Positions 28,861-37,048 of a stretch of DNA of 64,000 bases are shown here, in pieces. Made by a program: the position numbers and the translations under genes. Each line of letters starts with the position of its first letter. Position 1 is the first letter of the stretch. The notes under the pieces are model-generated. The model was not told where the DNA came from. It made no database searches and saw only the letters and a program-made list of their open reading frames with translations. The DNA comes from Acidobacteriaceae bacterium dw_441 (lineage in GTDB: Bacteria > Acidobacteriota > Terriglobia > Terriglobales > Acidobacteriaceae), in NCBI GenBank assembly GCA_018449715.1, contig JAAVVA010000001.1, forward strand, positions 1,550,001 to 1,614,000, read 5' to 3'.

Positions 28861-29457
28861 CTACAGGATCTTTTTCAGTTTACGACGCAGCTTCTGTATT
28901 CCTGTTCCTGCATAATAGACCGCGCTATGCGTCGGAATCTTCAGCGCACCTGCGATGTCCTGAAAGGAAACTTCCTGAAACCTTAGCAGGACACATTGCT
29001 GCTCGATTGCACTGAGCGTTGAAACGGCTTCAATGAAAAGCCGATAACGCTCGCCCCGCAGTAGATCTACATCCGGGGAGCTCCGCGGGTCGAGGAGCCT
29101 AGACTCCCACTTTTTCCAAAGCTCTGCCGGGGCAAGGGTTTCATACTTTTCATGGCGAACCCGGTTCAGAGCAATGTTGCGTGCGGACACGAGCAACCAC
29201 TGGAAAAGATTATGCGGGATACTTCCCTTCTTCGACGAATCGAGCGCTCGCAGAAAAGCTTCCTGCGTCACATCATCCGCCTCCACCGAATCTAGGCCAA
29301 GGCGCACGAGAAAGCGCACAAGCGCCGGACGACGCATCCGATAAGCTGTCTCAATGGTCAGGTGATAAGAATCAGCAGTTTCGGTATCTGGCGCTTCAAC
29401 CTGAAGACTGTCTGGAAGTGCTTCGGTTCGTTGTTCGAATACGATGAAACCTGCCAT
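28861..29457 (-). CDS. ECF-type RNA polymerase sigma factor
   Basis: From the ATG at 29457 the product is 198 residues. Region 2 is visible as RPALVRFLVRLGLDSVEADDVTQEAFLRAL with FQWLLVSARNIALNRVR (written in parts). Region 4 is LSAIEQQCVLLRFQEVSF followed by the helix-turn-helix IAGALKIPTHSAVYYAGTGIQK. Sigma-70 region 3 is absent, as in ECF factors. I chose 29457 because AGGAAAGG lies about five bases upstream. The frame extends to 29562, but that would overlap the structured leader copy B (29525-29567). The anti-sigma gene follows after 12 bp. The sigma gene carries the same leader and the same upstream GAC-N7-GTC promoter block as TBDR6 and PepSY-B, so it probably belongs to the regulon it may control. 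Confidence 0.88.
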   Translation of the reverse strand: MAGFIVFEQRTEALPDSLQVEAPDTETADSYHLTIETAYRMRRPALVRFLVRLGLDSVEADDVTQEAFLRALDSSKKGSIPHNLFQWLLVSARNIALNRVRHEKYETLAPAELWKKWESRLLDPRSSPDVDLLRGERYRLFIEAVSTLSAIEQQCVLLRFQEVSFQDIAGALKIPTHSAVYYAGTGIQKLRRKLKKIL

Positions 29458-29524
29458 ATCAGCCTTTCCTGCTACGCAGACTGGCACAGTTCGGAACCTC
29501 ATGCCCCTGTCAGCCGTTGGTATA

Positions 29525-29567
29525 TCGATCTCCTGGCCTTGCGCGACTTCGCCAAAACGCAAGCAGG
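29525..29567 (-). ncRNA. Structured leader element, copy B (upstream of sigma factor gene)
   Basis: Minus strand: CTTGCG (29563-29558) pairs with CGCAAG (29543-29538) around the loop TTTTGGCGAAGTCG. The stem can be extended by CCTG/CAGG across a two-base bulge. GAGATCGA lies at 29532-29525. It is 68 bases before the chosen sigma-factor start, and promoter block B sits about 40 bases upstream of it. Confidence 0.75.
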
Positions 29568-29606
29568 GTCTGCTCTGAGGAATAACCCTTATTAATCGAT
29601 GCCTCC

Positions 29607-29635
29607 AATATAGGACATGTTTGGTCGCACATCAA
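29607..29635 (-). promoter_or_regulatory. Promoter/operator block B (sigma-anti-sigma transcript)
   Basis: On the minus strand TTGATG (29635-29630), a 17-base spacer and TATATT (29612-29607) form a sigma70-like pair. The spacer contains the dyad GAC-N7-GTC (29614-29626). The stretch TGCGACCA-N5-GTC-N-TATATTGGA is shared almost exactly with block E at 40355-40383. Confidence 0.6.
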
Positions 29636-29863
29636 GGCGATGGCTACTGCTAGCGAGGCGCTCTATGACCAAGAAATCGCAGGACTGATGGCCGACGAAT
29701 CTGGTGGATCATTTCAATCTTTAGCAGGCAGGAATTCGAAGTGCTGAACTCTTTACTTACTCCGCTCGGAACAATTGGGCCGGCTTCTACTGCCATTCGT
29801 TGCCATAACAGGATGAAGCCGACCGTTTATCTTTCTTGCTTCTTATTAATGCACTCCAGGCTC
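29636..29863. other. Intergenic spacer between TBDR5 end and sigma promoter
   Basis: No gene, repeat or convincing terminator found. A loose inverted repeat (CGGCTTC / GAAGCCG with a ~25-base loop, about 29780-29822) lies downstream of TBDR5, without a T-run. Confidence 0.4.
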
Positions 29864-32800
29864 TCAAAAATGGATCTTGAGGGCTGCCTGAAGTGAACGC
29901 GGTCCACCTGTCTGATAGAGCGAGTTAAGGCCGCCGAGTTGGCCATTCAACGTGTTGATTGCGATACCGAAGGGGTTGGGTCCGGTCGCTCCATAAGACA
30001 GGTAGTTGTTCACACTTCCCATAATGGAATGGTTAAGCAGATTGAAGGCCTCGATGCGAAACTGCATGCCGACTCGTTCAGTAAACGGGAAGTCTCTCCG
30101 CAAAGCGATATCCTGCTGCACAGCGTCGAAGCCCCTCGCACTGTTGCGACCGGCGTTTCCTTCGGTCAGGGTCGTCCCATCAGCCTCATATGCAGGCGCA
30201 TACGCCTTGAAGTTGATGCTCCTTCCCCCCGGAGCACCGCCACCTTGCACATATAACGGTTGATCAACGACACGATTGGGATGGTAGCTCACGATCGTTC
30301 CGGTCAGATTGGTGATGGAATAATCCGAGAAAACATCGACCGGCAATGCAGATCGAGCCGTCGTCCTGAGATCCGCCGACCAGTGAGACAGAACATACGA
30401 AGCAAAGCCGCTGCCGCGCCTCGAAGGTAAATCATAAGTCAGAGCCAATTGGAAGTTATGGCGAATATCGTAGTCCGAAGAAGCACGCAACAACTCTGAA
30501 AGAGTGAAGTTACTGGTTGAGTTATCGATCGAATGCGCCAGCGTGTAGGAACTTAGGAGCTGCAGACCTCGTGACAACTTTCTCTGGAACTGCACTTGCA
30601 GCGCCTGGTAGTTCGATGCGCCCTGGTTCTGCGTGATGTACAGTGCCCAGCGCGGCGTAAAGTTCGGATTCCCCACGGCACTGGGATCGTATTGCAACTG
30701 GCTGAGAAGGTGCCTTCCAGAGGAGGCAACATAACTCACCGTAAGAGTCTGCTGTGCTCCTAACGCCTGTTCCACCGCAATATTCCATTGCAACGTATAT
30801 GGCTGCTTGAGATGAGGGTCATAGGCAAAAACAGCTCCCGTATAGGGTGCGCTCGTGCTCGGCCCTCCCACGGAGTCAAGAATGTTCTGCGAGAGCGGAA
30901 ATGCGGTATTCGTGAAGTCAGCCGAACGGGTGATGCCTACACCATACTGGTATCCGGCCGAAGCAAGCGCTGTGCCCGTGTCGTAGAACTGACCAAAGCC
31001 TGCTCGCAATACCGTTTCATGCCCCGGGGTTCGTCTCACCTGGTAGGCAGCTCCAATTCTCGGAGCAAAGTTGGCGTGAGTGGTCTTCCACAGATCCGTT
31101 CCATGAGGAGCCACCTGCGCTGTTGCGAGATTGGTAATCTGGTCGAGCACATAAGGCTGGTTGCCACCTGCATCGCGCGGAGGAGGATTCATATCCCAGC
31201 GAAGCCCGAGTGAGAGGTTAAGGCGTTGGTTGACCTTCCACTCATCCTGCAAAAACACCGAGAGATTGCTATAGACCGGCTTCGCCGGCAGGTCTGCTCG
31301 CGTGAGGCCAGGATTGCCGTTATTCGCAAGGACCTGTGCTGCATCGTCAAATCCGGCGGACTCATAAAGATCAGCGATCGGACTATTGGTTGCCAACCGT
31401 CGATAGTCAACACCAGCTTTGAGCTGATGCCGTCCAAGAGAGTAGCTTACCTTCTCGACGATGTTGAACTGTCCCTGCGAGGTGGAGTGCGGGTAAAGCC
31501 GGAAGGCAGGATAACCGCCGTGTCCGGTCAGATAAAAGAAGAGCCAACTCTTATCGGTGAGGCCTGGCGCACCGCTGGTCGCCAGGGTCATCGGAGTCGC
31601 TCCTCCAAAATTATCAACCTCTGGCTTGTCGGCATAATCGTTCCACGTCCCATTAATGCGAAACTCGCTCGTCAATCTGGAAGTAATCATGTTGGTGATT
31701 CCTCCAGTAAGCGTCCGAACATGTACCGTTTGCGGATCAATCTCGGCCAAGTCAGGACTACCGGGATCGCTCGAACGCGTAGTGGCGTTGGTGGGCGAGT
31801 CGCTGTAGCGCGCGAAGACGCTGAATCGATCGTTGAAATGGTGGTCGATGCGGATGCTCGTCGTATCGAGAGAGCTGGGAGAAGAATAGCCTGCGGTGTA
31901 ATAGGCCAGACCGTATCCATCGCCGCTCTCAGCGCCGTTCGGAAGAGGGAATGCATTTAGAAACGGCTTCAGGATAGACGCAGCGTTCTGCCGCAGGGAG
32001 AGGCTTGGAACCTCCATCGTGAAGGCAGCTACGGGCGAACGAAGGCGAAGCCCTTCATAGGAGAAGAAGAAGAAGGTCTTGTCGCGGCCGTCGTAGAGAT
32101 GTGGGATTCGTATCGGTCCACTGAATGTCCCCCCGAAGTCATTTTGCCTCTCGACCTGGCGTGGAGTGACAGGCGTCGTGCGCTTGTTGAAGTAGTTGTT
32201 GGCATCGAGGACATCATTGCGAAAATAATCGAACACCGAGCCGTGCCAGGAGTTGGTTCCCGATCGCGTGTTGAAGGTGAACTGTCCGCCGGGAGTGCGT
32301 CCATACTCGGCGGAATAAGTCGAGGTGGATGCACGAAACTCCTGCAGAGCGTCGATCGAGACGAGACTCTGCGTGGTACCAAGGATGCTCTCTCCCGGAA
32401 GCGAGCCGGAGTACCCCGCGCCGGTTCCAGCCGGATATCCCTGCGCTCCGGTATTGGCGCTCACGCCATCTACTGTGAACTGATTGCCTTCGGTCCTCTG
32501 GCCATTGACCGTGATCTCTCCGCTCGTACCTACCCCTTGGGAAGGTACGGAAGAAACTCCGGGGATCGCCGTCATGAGCGATTGGAAGCTGCGTCCATTC
32601 AGTGGAATATTCTCGACAAACTGCCGGTCGATCACCGTGCTGACGCTCGCATCTGTCGTGTTCATCTCAATGCCGTTCCCATCAACGGTTACAGATTCAG
32701 AGGTACCGCCTATCTGCAACTGAATATCGATATTGATTTTCTGTCCAACAACAAACGTGATATTCGTCTGTTCGTAACGCTTGAATCCTGGGGCGTCAGC

Positions 32801-33085
32801 CGAAAGCGTGTACGTTCCAGGCTGCACAAAGGGAAGGCTGTAAACACCGGAGCCATTGCTCTTGCCCTGGATGGCCGCACCTGTCTCCTGACTTGTAAGA
32901 GTAATAGGGATGTTCGGAAGAACCGACCTTTGTGGATCGGAGATCGAACCAGTGATACTGGCACTTTGCGCCAGAAGCGTCCCGTGTAAACCGACCAAAA
33001 GGACAAGGGACAAAATCACGAACAAAATTCTATGAGTGCTTCTTCGCAAAACGATATTCAGAACAACAGGAATACGGCAGGACAT
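29864..33085 (-). CDS. TonB-dependent receptor, Oar type (TBDR5)
   Basis: From the ATG at 33085 this is a 1073-residue receptor. A signal anchor (ILFVILSLVLLVGLHGTLLA) precedes the carboxypeptidase-regulatory-like domain (GSISDPQRSVLPNIPITL). The plug is NIPLNGRSFQSLMTAIPGV with ITVNGQRTEGNQFTVDGVS, and the barrel ends GGPRSLQAALKIHF. It is a close paralogue of TBDR4 and TBDR6. The frame continues upstream to 33151, but that extension would run into leader copy C (33142-33188). AAAGG about nine bases before 33085 supports the shorter form. It follows the PepSY-B/small-protein pair on the same strand, so these three probably form one transcript with leader C between cistrons. Confidence 0.92.
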   Translation of the reverse strand: MSCRIPVVLNIVLRRSTHRILFVILSLVLLVGLHGTLLAQSASITGSISDPQRSVLPNIPITLTSQETGAAIQGKSNGSGVYSLPFVQPGTYTLSADAPGFKRYEQTNITFVVGQKINIDIQLQIGGTSESVTVDGNGIEMNTTDASVSTVIDRQFVENIPLNGRSFQSLMTAIPGVSSVPSQGVGTSGEITVNGQRTEGNQFTVDGVSANTGAQGYPAGTGAGYSGSLPGESILGTTQSLVSIDALQEFRASTSTYSAEYGRTPGGQFTFNTRSGTNSWHGSVFDYFRNDVLDANNYFNKRTTPVTPRQVERQNDFGGTFSGPIRIPHLYDGRDKTFFFFSYEGLRLRSPVAAFTMEVPSLSLRQNAASILKPFLNAFPLPNGAESGDGYGLAYYTAGYSSPSSLDTTSIRIDHHFNDRFSVFARYSDSPTNATTRSSDPGSPDLAEIDPQTVHVRTLTGGITNMITSRLTSEFRINGTWNDYADKPEVDNFGGATPMTLATSGAPGLTDKSWLFFYLTGHGGYPAFRLYPHSTSQGQFNIVEKVSYSLGRHQLKAGVDYRRLATNSPIADLYESAGFDDAAQVLANNGNPGLTRADLPAKPVYSNLSVFLQDEWKVNQRLNLSLGLRWDMNPPPRDAGGNQPYVLDQITNLATAQVAPHGTDLWKTTHANFAPRIGAAYQVRRTPGHETVLRAGFGQFYDTGTALASAGYQYGVGITRSADFTNTAFPLSQNILDSVGGPSTSAPYTGAVFAYDPHLKQPYTLQWNIAVEQALGAQQTLTVSYVASSGRHLLSQLQYDPSAVGNPNFTPRWALYITQNQGASNYQALQVQFQRKLSRGLQLLSSYTLAHSIDNSTSNFTLSELLRASSDYDIRHNFQLALTYDLPSRRGSGFASYVLSHWSADLRTTARSALPVDVFSDYSITNLTGTIVSYHPNRVVDQPLYVQGGGAPGGRSINFKAYAPAYEADGTTLTEGNAGRNSARGFDAVQQDIALRRDFPFTERVGMQFRIEAFNLLNHSIMGSVNNYLSYGATGPNPFGIAINTLNGQLGGLNSLYQTGGPRSLQAALKIHF

Positions 33086-33141
33086 GGAACGTTGCCTTTC
33101 TTGACACACAGACGGCTCGACGCCTGTCCGCGCTGGGTTTA

Positions 33142-33188
33142 TCGATCTCAAACTTCACATGCGGCGCTTCGCCAAAAGACAACCGCAT
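33142..33188 (-). ncRNA. Structured leader element, copy C (upstream of TBDR5)
   Basis: Minus strand: stem ATGCGG (33188-33183) with CCGCAT (33164-33159), loop TTGTCTTTTGGCGAAGCG, nine-base linker, then GAGATCGA (33149-33142). It lies in the 117-bp gap between the small membrane-protein gene (ends 33203) and TBDR5, so unlike copies B, D and E it is probably intercistronic. It has no obvious promoter block directly upstream. Confidence 0.75.
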
Positions 33189-33202
33189 CTACTGCAGATA
33201 AT

Positions 33203-33421
33203 TCACAGGGCCTTTCCAGACATCCCCGGTCTTCGCACCGATCCGCGTCGACCGCTGTAGTAGTACCGCACGATAACAGCCAGGGGCACAATCAATGCAA
33301 CCCATGACAACGCATCCCAGATTCCATCTCCGAAGAGGGCTGAGAGCAGGCCGCACAATGTGATCACTGCAATCACAACTGCCGGACCATAGACTTTGCG
33401 GAATGGAAATGAATAGCTCAT
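33203..33421 (-). CDS. Small two-helix membrane protein coupled to PepSY-B
   Basis: A 72-residue protein with two likely membrane helices (about 12-30 and 36-53) and a basic tail (RYYYSGRRGSVRRPG). It begins MSYSFPFRKVYG. Its ATG overlaps the TGA of the PepSY-B gene by four bases (ATGA at 33421-33418), so translation of the two is almost certainly coupled and they may act together in the inner membrane. A degenerate relative occurs in the same coupled position after PepSY-C (35715-35864), beginning MSQPFPFRKVYG. I know no function for the family; a subunit or assembly partner of the PepSY protein is inferred from the coupling. Confidence 0.8.
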   Translation of the reverse strand: MSYSFPFRKVYGPAVVIAVITLCGLLSALFGDGIWDALSWVALIVPLAVIVRYYYSGRRGSVRRPGMSGKAL

Positions 33422-34593
33422 CGTGCCAGAACTCCCACCTTTTCCTCTTCAAGCTTTACAAGGCGGTTCAGCTCCTTTTCTACAGGAGCCTTGCGGCGGA
33501 TCATCCATAAATAGACACCGCTGAGCAGAACCACAATCAATGCGACATCGAAGAGAGCCCAGATGATTTTGAGCGGGACTCCACCATAATCTCCGAAGTG
33601 CAGGGGACGTGAAACCTCCAACGCTCGCAGGTACCAGGGCAACCCCTTTGAGATCGTCAACGCTCCCGTCTGGACATCGACCAGGGCAGGAGTCATCAAC
33701 CGGGAGGTAAGAGGCGTCTTCCCTTCCGTCCAGACAAGGTAGTGCTGCGGACTGCCGAAGATCTTATTCGGAAACAGCACGGACGTAATCCTCATCGCAG
33801 GCATGGCCGAAGCGACCTCCTGCACCGTCGTATCAACCGACTGGAGATGGGTTGGCGCAGGCTTACCGTGATAAGGAGCGAGAATCGCAGGCATCGTCTG
33901 TGCACGCCACAAGCCGAAGAGCGGTGTCGAAATTGCGTTCATAACACCGGTCGCTCCTACAACGAAAGCCCAGGTCAGGGTCACGATGCCGAGAAGATTG
34001 TGCAGGTCGAACCAACGCGTTCTCGGCTTACCGTCGGCGCGATAGGTTCCAAAGCTGAGGCGCCTCATGAACGGGCCATATACCAACGCTCCCGAGACCA
34101 AGGAGAGGACGAACGATAAAGCCATCACCCCCATCACCAACTCCCCCGTCAAACCAAGAAACATCTCACTGTGAAGGCGCAGGAAGAAGCCAATGAGATT
34201 GAACCGGTCCGTTGGAATCTCCAGCAGTCGTCCGGTATGAGCATCGAACACTGCCTGCTTGATCTCTCCGTCTTTCGGCTTATCGGAGGGACTCATGTTC
34301 ACGAAGATCCGCGGTTCATCGTCGTCCCAATAAACATTGAACGGACGGAGCGATGGAAACCTAGCCTGTGCCTGTGCAACCATCGCGCCAACATTTGCGG
34401 TAGCAGCTCCGGGGTCGGCCTGCACTGGAGCAACATGGGATTCCAGCACAGCCTGAAGCTCATCCGAAAACACCAGTGGAAGACCGGTCACGCAGGCCAT
34501 GAGAAGAAATGCCGTGCAAATCAGGCTAGACCACTTATGAATGCGATACCAGGCACGAACGGTTTGCGGCCGGATTGAGTTCGATGTCGTCAC
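33418..34593 (-). CDS. PepSY-domain inner-membrane protein (PepSY-B), putative chelate reductase
   Basis: About 391 residues from a GTG at 34593, placed by GGAG roughly eleven bases upstream. The frame itself opens at a TTG at 34617. It shares long blocks with PepSY-C at 35861-37036: VRAWYRIHKWSSLICT at the first helix, GLPLVFSDE, LVYGPFMRRLSFGT, RWFDLHNLLGIVTL, GVMNAISTPLF, RALEVSRPLHFGDYGGVPLK and a final helix. These are hallmarks of the PepSY-associated membrane family, whose members work with TonB receptors in ferric-chelate reduction or heme handling. A small membrane protein is translationally coupled downstream, and leader D with promoter block D lies upstream. An AraC-type regulator is divergently transcribed 200 bp away. 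Confidence 0.9.
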   Translation of the reverse strand: MTTSNSIRPQTVRAWYRIHKWSSLICTAFLLMACVTGLPLVFSDELQAVLESHVAPVQADPGAATANVGAMVAQAQARFPSLRPFNVYWDDDEPRIFVNMSPSDKPKDGEIKQAVFDAHTGRLLEIPTDRFNLIGFFLRLHSEMFLGLTGELVMGVMALSFVLSLVSGALVYGPFMRRLSFGTYRADGKPRTRWFDLHNLLGIVTLTWAFVVGATGVMNAISTPLFGLWRAQTMPAILAPYHGKPAPTHLQSVDTTVQEVASAMPAMRITSVLFPNKIFGSPQHYLVWTEGKTPLTSRLMTPALVDVQTGALTISKGLPWYLRALEVSRPLHFGDYGGVPLKIIWALFDVALIVVLLSGVYLWMIRRKAPVEKELNRLVKLEEEKVGVLAR

Positions 34594-34668
34594 AACTGGC
34601 ACTTCTCCTGCGTACAAGGTGGTATTCGCCAGCGTCTACAGGGGTAGATATTCGCCAGCCTTCGGTTG

Positions 34669-34716
34669 TCGATCTCGAGCCTTCGCGAAGCTTCGCCAAA
34701 AGACAACCGCGAAGGC
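34669..34716 (-). ncRNA. Structured leader element, copy D (upstream of PepSY-B)
   Basis: Minus strand: 9-bp perfect stem GCCTTCGCG (34716-34708) with CGCGAAGGC (34687-34679), loop GTTGTCTTTTGGCGAAGCTT, two-base linker, then GAGATCGA (34676-34669). The promoter -10 box of block D lies only three bases upstream of the stem, so the transcript may begin inside the 5' arm and leave a shorter stem of about six pairs, comparable with copies B and C. Confidence 0.75.
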
Positions 34717-34718
34717 TA

Positions 34719-34747
34719 TATATACGACTCTTTCAGTCCGACTAGAA
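34719..34747 (-). promoter_or_regulatory. Promoter/operator block D (PepSY-B transcript)
   Basis: Minus strand: TTCTAG (34747-34742), 17 bases, TATATA (34724-34719), with the GAC-N7-GTC dyad at 34726-34738 in the spacer. It shares the dyad position and -10 box with blocks B and E. The divergent AraC-type gene starts 60 bp to the right, so a regulator bound here could affect both directions. Confidence 0.5.
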
Positions 34748-34806
34748 TATCGAATAAGACAAAGACGTGCTCCGTATATTCCGTCACGCTCTACGTCGAT
34801 CTGGTC

Positions 34807-35595
34807 ATGGCGAAACGATTGAAAGATCACGAGTACCTACAAACAGTTCCGCGCCCGGTCTCCGCGATGGCGAAAGACTATCCCGCCGGATACGTCGGTT
34901 ACATGCACACCCATTCCCGTGCGCAGTTTCTCTATGCAGCGTCGGGCAGTATGAAGATCACGTTCGACAGGGGAAGATGGATTATTCCTCCGCAACGGGC
35001 CGTCTGGCTTCCGCCCGGCTATCCCCACCAAACCGGGAGTATCGGACCGCTGCAGATGCGCACGCTTTACATTCGTGAAGACGCCTGCCCGGCCGGAGCA
35101 CCCTCCACGCCCAGGATGATTGGTGTCTCGCCTGTTCTGCGGGAACTCGTGCTCCGCGCGATCCGCATACCGCTTGAGTATGAGGAACAGGGGCAGGATG
35201 CACGCATCCTCGCTGCCTTGCTGGGTGAGGTCGACTGGACACCTCTTCATCCCATAAGCCTGCCGCCTTTATGCGACGCTCGCCTTCGAAAGATGGAGGA
35301 AATGCTGACCCGGACGCCCAATGACACGAGCACCCTCGAAATCTGGGCTCAACGTTTGGGTGTTTCGCCGCGTACACTCACCCGGCTTCTCCAACGTGAA
35401 ACTCATCTTTCGTTCCAGGTATGGCGCGACCAGATTCGCACCTTTGCAGCGCTCCCTCTACTCTCGGAAGGCCGGGCCATTGCGGAGATTGCCGATGCCG
35501 TGGGCTATGAAACGGCATGGAGTTTCACCGCAATGTTCAAACGCGTCACAGGAAAAACTCCAAGTCGATATTTTGAGCCGGAAGATGATAGATGA
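34807..35595 (+). CDS. AraC-family transcriptional regulator with N-terminal cupin
   Basis: From ATG 34807 the product is 262 residues. A cupin arm (GYMHTHSRAQFLYAASGSMKI, WIIPPQRAVWLPPGYPHQT, in two parts) is followed by a linker and a C-terminal double helix-turn-helix (LEIWAQRLGVSPRTLTRLLQ and IAEIADAVGYETAWSFTAMF). The final FKRVTGKTPSRYF is the AraC signature. Such proteins sense small molecules and regulate neighbours. The frame is open from 34666, but those codons cover promoter block D and code for nothing family-like; 34807 is the first ATG that gives a normal length. It diverges from the PepSY-B transcript, whose promoter lies in between, making it the likely local regulator. Confidence 0.87.
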   Translation: MAKRLKDHEYLQTVPRPVSAMAKDYPAGYVGYMHTHSRAQFLYAASGSMKITFDRGRWIIPPQRAVWLPPGYPHQTGSIGPLQMRTLYIREDACPAGAPSTPRMIGVSPVLRELVLRAIRIPLEYEEQGQDARILAALLGEVDWTPLHPISLPPLCDARLRKMEEMLTRTPNDTSTLEIWAQRLGVSPRTLTRLLQRETHLSFQVWRDQIRTFAALPLLSEGRAIAEIADAVGYETAWSFTAMFKRVTGKTPSRYFEPEDDR

Positions 35596-35714
35596 TTTAT
35601 CTGGAGCGTCCGGCTTGAAATAGAAAACTACAATGAAGTTCTGCGCTTTGTTGCAGGTGTGATGTTTTTTGTAGATTTCAAGAGTCTGACAAAACAAAAA
35701 ATCGATCTCTGGTC

Positions 35715-35864
35715 TTATTGTCCACGATGAATTCTGGACAGAACTTGCTGGCAAAGTCCGCCATTTAGGACCTGAAAACGCATAGACAACAATCCACAAA
35801 AAGTAACCACTACCAGTATCGCTGCCGTTCCATAGACCTTGCGAAACGGAAATGGCTGGCTCAT
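35715..35864 (-). CDS. Truncated small membrane protein coupled to PepSY-C
   Basis: A 49-codon frame starts by ATGA overlap with the stop of the PepSY-C gene, exactly as the 72-residue gene does after PepSY-B. Its first 27 residues (MSQPFPFRKVYGTAAILVVV, then TFCGLLS) align with that paralogue (MSYSFPFRKVYG..., TLCGLLS). After that the sequences diverge: the second helix and basic tail are missing and the frame ends at TAA 35717-35715. It is either a decayed copy or a one-helix variant. Conservation of the start overlap shows that the arrangement predates the duplication. Confidence 0.65.
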   Translation of the reverse strand: MSQPFPFRKVYGTAAILVVVTFCGLLSMRFQVLNGGLCQQVLSRIHRGQ

Positions 35865-37036
35865 TGTGCAACCACCCTGGAGTTCGGAACTCCAGATGAC
35901 GACCGCCCTTCAAGGGCGACGAGCCGATCCAGTTCATTTTCGACAGGAGTTCGTCTGCGCGAAACCCACAGGTAAACTCCGCTTGCAAGTACCAGGATCG
36001 TCGCAATGTCGAAGACGGCCCAGATAACCTTTAGAGGTAAGCCCCCGTAGTCTCCGAAATGCAATGGGCGCGAGACCTCCAGTGTCCGTATGTACCAGGG
36101 GAAGGGCTTGGCCATTGCCACCTGTCCCGTCTCGGCATCGACAAGCACCGGTGTAAACAGACGTGAAGTTACAGGTGTGCGGCCCTTTGTATATACGAGG
36201 AAATGATGCACCGTACTCATGACTGGATTGGGAAAGATGATGCCGGTCACCTTCATTTCCGGCAACGCCCGACGGGCTGCTGCGGCAGCGGCATCTGCGG
36301 TAATGATTCTCTCGGCTGGTGGTTTGTCTCCATACGACTTCAGCAGCTGGGGCACAGCGCTGGCTCTCCACATCGCAAACAGTGGCGTGGAGAGAGCGTT
36401 CATCACTCCCGTAGCCCCTACAACCAGCGTCCAGCAAAGCGTCACAATTCCCAGAAGGTTATGCAGGTCGAACCAATGCAGGCGACGAGGCCCCTGCCTT
36501 CTTACAGTTCCAAAATCCAGCCTTCGCATGAAGGGGCCATACACCAGGGCGCCGGAGGCGAGTGACACGACGAACAGCAAGGCCATCAGCCCCATAAAGA
36601 GCTCTCCTGGAATGCCGGCGAAGAGTCCACGATGGAGCAATAACACCTTGTCCATAAAACTCTGCCCTGGCTGGGCGGCCTGAACCGGCGCACCAGTATA
36701 GGCGTCGAATATAGTGAGCTTTCTAGGCATTGACTGGACGGTGAGCCCTGTAGCCATCCCGACGTTCACATGCGGCGCGTCCTCTTCAATCGTGACAAAG
36801 AGCATGCGCATTTTAGGATTTTGCTGACGCGCGGCAGCGACCATTCTATCCAGAGGGATGGGAGGAATCTCTATAGCGGGGCCCGAGGCCGTCTCGGGGC
36901 TGACCATCTGATCGATCTCATCGTGAAAGATCAGGGGCAGCCCCGTGAGACACGAGACCAGCAGGAAGAGCGTACACAGCAGGCTCGTCCACTTATGAAG
37001 GCGGTACCAGGCGCGGACTTTGCGTGCTGAGAACAT
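35861..37036 (-). CDS. PepSY-domain inner-membrane protein (PepSY-C), putative chelate reductase
   Basis: A 391-residue paralogue of PepSY-B, with VRAWYRLHKWTSLLCTLFLL at the first helix, GLPLIFHDE, LVYGPFMRRLDFGTV, LHWFDLHNLLGIVTL, GVMNALSTPLF and LEVSRPLHFGDYGGLPLK before the last helix and a basic cytoplasmic end. The family is inner-membrane and associated with reduction or release of iron from chelates taken up by TonB receptors. It starts 12 bp after TBDR6 and ends in an ATGA overlap with a truncated small membrane-protein gene, so TBDR6, PepSY-C and the small frame form one operon behind leader E. The gene order is receptor-PepSY-small protein here, but PepSY-small protein-receptor in the neighbouring module. 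Confidence 0.9.
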   Translation of the reverse strand: MFSARKVRAWYRLHKWTSLLCTLFLLVSCLTGLPLIFHDEIDQMVSPETASGPAIEIPPIPLDRMVAAARQQNPKMRMLFVTIEEDAPHVNVGMATGLTVQSMPRKLTIFDAYTGAPVQAAQPGQSFMDKVLLLHRGLFAGIPGELFMGLMALLFVVSLASGALVYGPFMRRLDFGTVRRQGPRRLHWFDLHNLLGIVTLCWTLVVGATGVMNALSTPLFAMWRASAVPQLLKSYGDKPPAERIITADAAAAAARRALPEMKVTGIIFPNPVMSTVHHFLVYTKGRTPVTSRLFTPVLVDAETGQVAMAKPFPWYIRTLEVSRPLHFGDYGGLPLKVIWAVFDIATILVLASGVYLWVSRRRTPVENELDRLVALEGRSSSGVPNSRVVAQ

Positions 37037-37048
37037 CGACCTGTCTCC

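Noticed and set aside
29457..29562. Longer start for the ECF sigma factor (29562 or 29502)
   Set aside because: The extension overlaps the structured leader and encodes no sigma-like sequence; the ribosome site before 29457 is better.
35702..35709. Isolated GAGATCGA (minus strand) downstream of PepSY-C as a sixth leader copy
   Set aside because: The TTTGGCGAAG loop is missing, only a weak 6-bp dyad lies nearby, and no gene on that strand starts downstream of it.
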